64,000 bases of DNA from Psychrobacter arcticus 273-4 (lineage in GTDB: Bacteria; Pseudomonadota; Gammaproteobacteria; Pseudomonadales; Moraxellaceae), in assembly GCF_000012305.1 (NCBI RefSeq), contig NC_007204.1, forward strand, positions 1,922,001-1,986,000. Direction: 5' to 3'. Of the stretch, positions 58,810 through 64,000 are shown piece by piece. Position 1 is the first letter of the stretch, and each line of letters starts with the position of its first letter. The translations under genes were made by a program, and so were the position numbers. The notes under the pieces are model-generated. The model was not told the DNA's origin and ran no database searches. It saw only the letters and a program-made list of their open reading frames with translations.

Positions 58810-59335
58810 ATGATGACTCAATTTTTTAAAAAATGGTCAGCTGCCTTAGTGTTTGCAATACTTCTACACCTAGATATCATCTTTCTCTTCTACGTGAATT
58901 CGTATGAAAATCGTACAAATAATATAGATCACGGTCAGAAACTCACTGAAGATCCTATTATCATTACTAGTATAGGAAAGGATTATCCGCCGACTATAGC
59001 TAAAGCTCATAAAAGCTCATATAAGCACGCTTAATACTGCAAAAAAAGACCATGATATGGACAATAATCATGAGAGATATTTAGGCTCGAGTAAGAAACC
59101 TATCGTTAAAACTGATGAAAAAATACCTAATAAGTCTTTAAAAACTATCGATATCTCTCCTATTTACTCTATAAAATCAGAAACAATAAGTAATCAGAAC
59201 TTACAAGAAAATAACAATAAATTAGAGAAAAAGCGAATTATTAATATGGCACCTGACAGTTTTTTTGATGATAATTTAGAAAATATCAAAGGCGATGACC
59301 ATCTCTATTCACTACTTCGCATTCATAGCTTATAA
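58810..59335 (+). pseudogene. Small membrane-anchored protein gene broken by a 10-bp tandem duplication
   Basis: Two frames, 58810-59034 (74 aa) and 59057-59335 (92 aa), belong to one gene. The first gives a cytoplasmic N-terminus, one TM segment (SAALVFAILLHLDIIFLFYV) and a polar stretch. It ends soon after a perfect tandem duplication of AAAGCTCATA (59002-59011 and 59012-59021). Removing one copy restores a single frame of 171 aa that runs from IAKAH into ISTLNTAKKDHDMDNN. The rest is Asn/Lys/Ser-rich. TonB-, TolA- or FtsN-like bitopic proteins have this shape, but I cannot name a family. The C-terminus may also be shortened. Confidence 0.65.
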
Positions 59336-59426
59336 TTCTATAAGGTCCTTATAAATCAAATCGTTATTATGGTCAGATATTATTCAAAAATATCTGTAAC
59401 TTGCCTTATCTCAGAGTGGATGAATT

Positions 59427-60449
59427 ATGCAAAATAAATCTATACCAAGCCTGCCGAGCATGAATCGACAACCTTTAGGATTTTTCCCAACGCCGTTGAT
59501 TGAGCTGACCAGATTAAGCAAAGCACTTAATGGCCCTAAAATTTATATGAAACGAGATGACAATACGGGACTGGCATTAGGCGGTAATAAAACCAGAAAG
59601 CTTGAGTTTATTATTGGGGATGCACTTGCTCAAGGTGCGGATACGATCGTGACAGCAGGTGCTGCGCAGTCAAATCATTGTCGCCAGACCGCAGCCGCCG
59701 CAGCCAGTTTGGGACTTGAATGCCATTTAGTTTTGGGCGGACAAGAGCCGGATCAGCTCAATGGCAATCTTTTACTGGATAAGATTTTTGGCTGTCATAT
59801 TCACTGGGCAGGCAATAATCGTAAAGGAGAAGACATTCCTGATATTGTAGAGCAGCTCGAAAATGCAGGTAAGAAACCCTATGTTGTCCCTTATGGGGGC
59901 TCAAGCGAGCTGGGGGCTTTTGCCTTTATCGAAGCTTTCAAAGAGCTTGAATCGCAACGTCAAGAGATGGATATCTCGTTCACTCATATCGTTTTTGCGT
60001 CTAGCTCCGGTGGGACACAAGCGGGCTTAATGCTTGGCAATAAAATCTTTAACTCACCTTATCAAATAGTGGGCATCAATATTGATAAAGGTGAAACGGA
60101 TAAAGTACCTTTTGATCAGTATATTGTCTCCCTTGCCAACAGCACAGCAGCATTGATCGGTGCAGACTATAGCTTTTCAGAGACAGATCTAATGCTTAAT
60201 TCTGATTATGTGGGAGACGGTTATGGGGTTATTGGCGCATTAGAAAATGAAGCCATTGCCATGACCGCGCAAACGGAAGGCATATTATTAGATCCTGTTT
60301 ATACGGGTCGTGCGATGGGCGGGCTCATAGATATGATTCGTACCGGTAAAATCAAGAAAACGGACAGTGTGTTATTTTGGCATACTGGCGGCGCGCCCGC
60401 TTTGTTCGCTTATGCCAGTGCTTTAGCGGTGTCTCAAAGCGATAGTTAG
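59427..60449 (+). CDS. D-cysteine desulfhydrase family PLP enzyme
   Basis: A fold-type II PLP enzyme of 340 aa. The cofactor lysine is Lys55 in LALGGNKTRKLEF. Other marks are YMKRDD (40-45), TAGAAQSNHCRQTAAAAA, the phosphate loop FASSSGGTQAGL, and the C-terminal FWHTGGAPALFAY. This pattern is shared by D-cysteine desulfhydrase (DcyD), L-cysteate sulfo-lyase (CuyA) and ACC deaminase. DcyD is the simplest reading, but the substrate cannot be fixed from sequence. It is a single gene, with a 138-bp element following. Confidence 0.85.
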   Translation: MQNKSIPSLPSMNRQPLGFFPTPLIELTRLSKALNGPKIYMKRDDNTGLALGGNKTRKLEFIIGDALAQGADTIVTAGAAQSNHCRQTAAAAASLGLECHLVLGGQEPDQLNGNLLLDKIFGCHIHWAGNNRKGEDIPDIVEQLENAGKKPYVVPYGGSSELGAFAFIEAFKELESQRQEMDISFTHIVFASSSGGTQAGLMLGNKIFNSPYQIVGINIDKGETDKVPFDQYIVSLANSTAALIGADYSFSETDLMLNSDYVGDGYGVIGALENEAIAMTAQTEGILLDPVYTGRAMGGLIDMIRTGKIKKTDSVLFWHTGGAPALFAYASALAVSQSDS

Positions 60450-60534
60450 TCTGCCTAACGCCAACAAAAAGGTCGGTTAATCACCATTAGCCGACTCAGT
60501 GAGCAACCTCTAAATCATCATAAAATCTAAGCCA

Positions 60535-60672
60535 TATAGTCGGTGAAAAGTAATATCGATACAACACGTATTGCTGGTGCAAATTTTTCTTGCTTGCTGT
60601 GCCTACGCAGACAGAGGCTGCAAAAAATTTACACCAGCAATACGGTAGCGACTTTAAAGTATTTCAACGATA
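60535..60672 (-). repeat. 138-bp inverted-repeat element, copy 9
   Basis: Inverted orientation, ending CAACGATA instead of CAACTATA, the only changed terminus among the nine copies. It lies between two convergent genes and abuts a 14-bp hairpin. Confidence 0.9.
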
Positions 60673-60675
60673 GTA

Positions 60676-60710
60676 ACCAAGCATCAAATTTACCTTATTT
60701 GATGCTTGGT
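60676..60710. terminator. Perfect 14-bp inverted repeat, probable terminator stem
   Basis: ACCAAGCATCAAAT (60676-60689) and ATTTGATGCTTGGT (60697-60710) pair fully around a 7-base loop between convergent genes. There is no good T-tract on the minus side, where the 138-bp element begins four bases away. Confidence 0.5.
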
Positions 60711-60737
60711 AAAATAAATCTACCTGCTATACATTTA

Positions 60738-61283
60738 TCAATGTACAACAGGCGTACCCTCAGTCATAAAAGCAAAGCTTTTATTGCTAAAATTACCGAT
60801 CATGACCGCCTCAATGACAGGTGTAACGGTGTCGTCTATCCCTTCTACTTCAATAATAAAGTTGGCACCAGAACCACCTTTATCCTCTTCTTTTTCTACA
60901 ATATAATTTAGGGTTGCCATCGCTGGCAGCTCAATAGGATCTCTTAAGTAGGACTTTACCAGTGTGCCACCAGTATCGTAATAATCAATTTTATTGATAT
61001 ATAATGATTTTTTTAACGTGGTATTACGCACGCTGAGTGTTGCAGAAAGCAATACTTTACGATTGTCTCTATCGGTATAAATGTCTGAATATATGGGCAC
61101 ATAAAACGTTTGCTTATAGCGAAACTGGCTATGATCCGTTGCTATTGACGTCTTTTCCAGCTGCTTAATTGGATCCTTATGCTTCTCTGAAAACAACACA
61201 TTTGGATCTTGTATAGACCGATCACAACCTGAAAACAATATCAGGGCAGTCAGACAAAGCATAGATACTCGATATTTTCTCAT
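60738..61283 (-). CDS. DUF3124-like lipoprotein
   Basis: A 181-aa lipoprotein with signal and lipobox FSGC (Cys20). The mature part is a beta-rich domain with FYVPIYSDIYT, VLLSATLSVRNTT, YINKIDYYDTGGTLVKSYL and ANFIIEVEGIDD, which fits DUF3124. Function is unknown. It lies 15 bases downstream of ktrA on the same strand, so it is probably co-transcribed with the potassium transporter. Confidence 0.8.
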   Translation of the reverse strand: MRKYRVSMLCLTALILFSGCDRSIQDPNVLFSEKHKDPIKQLEKTSIATDHSQFRYKQTFYVPIYSDIYTDRDNRKVLLSATLSVRNTTLKKSLYINKIDYYDTGGTLVKSYLRDPIELPAMATLNYIVEKEEDKGGSGANFIIEVEGIDDTVTPVIEAVMIGNFSNKSFAFMTEGTPVVH

Positions 61284-61298
61284 GGCCTCTTTCCTTAT

Positions 61299-62000
61299 TT
61301 AATAAGCTTTAACCCCAACACTACGTAAAAACTTATTAATATGTTTATTAGCACCATAAATGACCAGCACATCATTATCTTGTAGCACTTGTTCGGGTGC
61401 TGCCAAGCCTTGTATATTTGGCTTGGTTTGCATACGACCGAAGCTGTCTTGATAATGCTCATAACGCATGGTACTGAGCAATTTGATGCTAAATCGATGT
61501 TCAAGCTGTAGCTCGCCAATGGTTTTACCAATCAAATCGGTAGGAATGCTAATTTCGACAATACTAAAGTTGTCACTCAATTCGAACGAGTCTACAAAAT
61601 AACGCAAGGACAGCCGTTTTTCCCAGCGCATTGCCGCCTCTTTTTCAGGATGAAAAATATCATCCACCCCTATCGCCTGTAGGACTTTTTCATGTAGTGG
61701 ATTGATACTACGACTAATCAAACGCCGCGCTTTTAGCGTTTTAAAAAGTGCTGTCGCCATGACATTGGCACCTTGGTCTTCACCAATAGCTACTACGACA
61801 ATATCGGTATCTTTAATCGGTAGACCATTGACTGTATATTCATCGGTCGCATCCATACAGATCGTATGGGTAATCACTTTCTTATAAGTTTCGACCTTTT
61901 CCATACTGCTATCAATAGCAATCACCTCATGACCTTGACTGGTCAGCGCCATACCAAGCGAAGACCCAAAACCGCCCAAACCTACGATAATGAATTTCAT
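61299..62000 (-). CDS. ktrA: Potassium uptake regulatory subunit KtrA (TrkA family)
   Basis: This cytoplasmic RCK subunit gates the KtrB channel by binding nucleotides. The ATG at 62000 is chosen (AAGGAG four bases before it, and MKFIIVGLGGFG at the N-terminus) over 62015. It gives 233 aa with Rossmann loop GLGGFG (7-12), acidic strand end VIAID, and a TrkA-C domain after about residue 135 (IPTDLIGKTIGEL, VLVIYGANKHINKF). It lies 50 bases after ktrB. Confidence 0.93.
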   Translation of the reverse strand: MKFIIVGLGGFGSSLGMALTSQGHEVIAIDSSMEKVETYKKVITHTICMDATDEYTVNGLPIKDTDIVVVAIGEDQGANVMATALFKTLKARRLISRSINPLHEKVLQAIGVDDIFHPEKEAAMRWEKRLSLRYFVDSFELSDNFSIVEISIPTDLIGKTIGELQLEHRFSIKLLSTMRYEHYQDSFGRMQTKPNIQGLAAPEQVLQDNDVLVIYGANKHINKFLRSVGVKAY

Positions 62001-62050
62001 AATACTCCTTTTCACTCACCTCTATACTATAGTGATAGCGATGGGACGGG

Positions 62051-63811
62051 TTAGTTAATAGTAATCTCTTCCGTTGGATAACGGTAGTTACGCTCATGTC
62101 TATTTTTCAGTAAGGCAATAAAAATCGTCAACATACTGACACGCCCAACGAACATAATGAATGAGACCACAAGTTTGCTAAAAGTGGATAGCTCCGTGGT
62201 CAGATTTAAGCTTAAGCCCACCGTGCTATAAGCCGAAAAACACTCAAATATCACTTTAATCAAATCAAGCTCAGGCTGATCATAACTGATCAAAGTCACG
62301 CCAAGCCCAATGACCAATAAGGACAGCCACATAATAGAGAACGCACGGCGAATAGAGTTATCTGCAATTTCACGTTTGAACACTTCAACTTTGGTCTGTC
62401 CACGCGCCAAACTCAACGTATTTAGTAGAGCAATGGCAAAGGTACTGGTTTTAATACCACCACCAGTAGAGTTTGGAGATGCGCCAATCCACATCAAAAA
62501 AATAGTCAGCATGATGGTTGGGAAAGCCAAGTCATTCATGTCAATATTATTAAAACCTGCGGTTCGCGGGGTCGCAGCAGTAAAAAGACCCGCTACCAGC
62601 TTGCCATACCAACTGCTGTGCTCAGCCAACACACCATGGTATTCAAACATCATCACCCCAATCAGCCCTACTAACAGCAAAGCACCCGAGGTGATCAAAG
62701 TGATTCGACTATTGATACTCAGCAGCCACGGCTGGTAGGCATAGCGCTGTCCATCACGACAAAGCGCTCTTTGCATACGGTAGCGCAGATAACGAAGCAA
62801 GTTAACAACAATCAAAAAACCCATACCACCAAATAAAAAGGTGATACTGATAATCAGCTGCAAAGGATAATTAAAGCGCAGTGACTCATCGTATAACCCC
62901 GCACTAAAAGTAGAGAATCCAGCATTACAGAATGCCGAAACAGCATGAAATATTGAGAAGAATAAACGCTCAAATACGCTCATTCCTGCCAAGTCATAAA
63001 TACTGATATAAATCAGGATTGCCGCCAGCGCTTCAATACCAAAGGTGACATATAAAATAGACTTTAAGGTTGTCACCATATCACCCATACGTGGCGAATA
63101 CGTCATCTCACTGATACTAAGCTGGGTCTCGTAACTGATACCACCTTTAAAAAAGTAGCTAAAATAAGTCACAAAAGTTAGGATGCCGAGACCACCAATT
63201 TGAATGAGACCTAGGATAATCACTTGTCCAAAGGTAGTAAAATGGGTCGCGGTATCGACAACAATGAGCCCCGTCACACAGACGGCGCTGGTCGCAGTAA
63301 ATAATGCGTCTATAAAGGAGATGGGTTGATTCGTAGCATTTGGCATCATTAGCAATAATGATCCAACCAATATCACCGATAAAAAACTTAAGATAAAAAA
63401 CTGACCAGGGTTTAAAAATGTTCGGTTGAGACTGAAGTTATTGTCCGATATTTCACGGATGAAAGTGACCAGTACGGCAATCTTGATAGCAATGAAACCA
63501 TCAGCCGGCGTAGACAATCCAGATTGAAACAATTCAGTAAAATGTAGGACCAGCAAGATTAAAATTGCAATGCTGGTCAGCAAATCAAAGACAGCCACCT
63601 TATTAACCGTCAGGCGTATTTTTGGACGTATATAACGTCTTAGCGTAGTGACAAAACTGAGTAAAATAATACTCATATAAAACAGGTGAAACAGTTGTTG
63701 TAGCCAAGCGGACAATGTAAAACCACTGTCAATTAAGGCGACACCGACACCAATAAGGCTGATTACAACGATAAATTTATTCAATAAACGATACGGTATG
63801 CCCACATACAT
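62051..63811 (-). CDS. ktrB: Potassium/sodium channel subunit KtrB (TrkH family)
   Basis: The membrane subunit of the Ktr system. In the 586-aa protein the four pore-loop filters are visible: SAVCVTGLIVVDT, HAVSAFCNAGFSTF, GASPNSTGGGIKTST and CFSAYSTVGLSLNL. Each has the expected filter Gly. About 100 extra N-terminal residues form additional TM segments (typical KtrB is near 450 aa). It is first in the ktrB-ktrA-lipoprotein operon. Confidence 0.93.
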   Translation of the reverse strand: MYVGIPYRLLNKFIVVISLIGVGVALIDSGFTLSAWLQQLFHLFYMSIILLSFVTTLRRYIRPKIRLTVNKVAVFDLLTSIAILILLVLHFTELFQSGLSTPADGFIAIKIAVLVTFIREISDNNFSLNRTFLNPGQFFILSFLSVILVGSLLLMMPNATNQPISFIDALFTATSAVCVTGLIVVDTATHFTTFGQVIILGLIQIGGLGILTFVTYFSYFFKGGISYETQLSISEMTYSPRMGDMVTTLKSILYVTFGIEALAAILIYISIYDLAGMSVFERLFFSIFHAVSAFCNAGFSTFSAGLYDESLRFNYPLQLIISITFLFGGMGFLIVVNLLRYLRYRMQRALCRDGQRYAYQPWLLSINSRITLITSGALLLVGLIGVMMFEYHGVLAEHSSWYGKLVAGLFTAATPRTAGFNNIDMNDLAFPTIMLTIFLMWIGASPNSTGGGIKTSTFAIALLNTLSLARGQTKVEVFKREIADNSIRRAFSIMWLSLLVIGLGVTLISYDQPELDLIKVIFECFSAYSTVGLSLNLTTELSTFSKLVVSFIMFVGRVSMLTIFIALLKNRHERNYRYPTEEITIN

Positions 63812-64000
63812 AGCTTATATCCAAAAAACAAATAACCGGAATACTTATACTCCTTTTTTCTGTCATATACTAACCGTAGTTTTAGATAATCGTAACCAGT
63901 TATGTGTGCTGGCATCAGTCAGTAAAATATTTAGAATGATTACTTGTCGAGTGGTTATTTTCGAAAAAGCGCATAAATAAATTAACCGCAGCCCCTTGTT
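63812..64000. other. Region upstream of ktrB to the window end
   Basis: AT-rich, likely with the ktrB promoter on the minus strand. No gene is seen. Confidence 0.35.

Overview
The window looks like chromosomal DNA from a Moraxellaceae gammaproteobacterium, most probably Psychrobacter. The reasons are the protein sequences (Mg-type HemB, CopAB, KtrAB and a BapA-like giant adhesin), the moderate-to-low GC background, and a dense family of 138-bp inverted-repeat elements. The genus is inferred by recognition, not by search.

Layout. 1-3.3 kb: housekeeping genes scpB, lolA and rplU-rpmA. 3.3-4.4 kb: ispB. 4.8-11.6 kb: a three-gene RND efflux operon (lipoprotein adaptor, HAE1-type pump, outer-membrane factor) behind a promoter with a 20-bp spacer and a central dyad, as in MerR-controlled promoters. 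11.8-14.1 kb: hemB and a glutathionyl-hydroquinone reductase. 14.4 kb: tRNA-Val(GAC). 14.7-15.75 kb: the wreck of a type I-F CRISPR-Cas locus. The first 40 codons of cas1 are fused to the 3' end of a CRISPR repeat, followed by one 32-nt spacer and an intact 28-nt repeat. A 785-bp segment holding a phage-gene fragment and a small lipoprotein gene comes next, then a third repeat.

15.8-31.5 kb is a metal (mainly copper) resistance region. It holds an MFS exporter with a His-rich tail next to a frameshifted CsoR/RcnR-type repressor, an orphan tatA, and a Cu/Ag P1B-ATPase with two Met/Cys-rich metal-binding domains. It also holds a 57-aa Met-rich membrane peptide, a persulfide dioxygenase, a DUF305 protein, copB and a Tat-exported multicopper oxidase copA. 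A DUF411 lipoprotein, a Met-rich cytochrome c, a Met/His-rich small periplasmic protein and the copR-copS two-component system complete it. CusR/CopR-type TGACA/TGTCA half-sites with 11-bp phasing lie on both sides of the gene next to copRS. The parts fit together: CopRS senses periplasmic Cu, CopA oxidises it, CopB and the Met-rich proteins bind it, and the ATPase exports it from the cytosol. TatA may serve the Tat-dependent CopA.

31.9-58.4 kb is a biofilm-adhesin locus on the minus strand: an OmpA-family gene that has lost its signal peptide, a 6715-aa adhesin made mostly of 54 nearly identical 102/103-aa Ig-like repeats, then TolC-like, ABC transporter and HlyD-like type I secretion genes. 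58.8-59.3 kb: a small membrane-anchored gene broken by a 10-bp tandem duplication. 59.4-60.4 kb: a D-cysteine desulfhydrase-family enzyme. 60.7-63.8 kb: a potassium-uptake operon ktrB-ktrA plus a DUF3124 lipoprotein.

Nine copies of the 138-bp element, all the same length and flanked by TA, are spread through the window. Two lie flush against gene ends and supply their last codons and stop.
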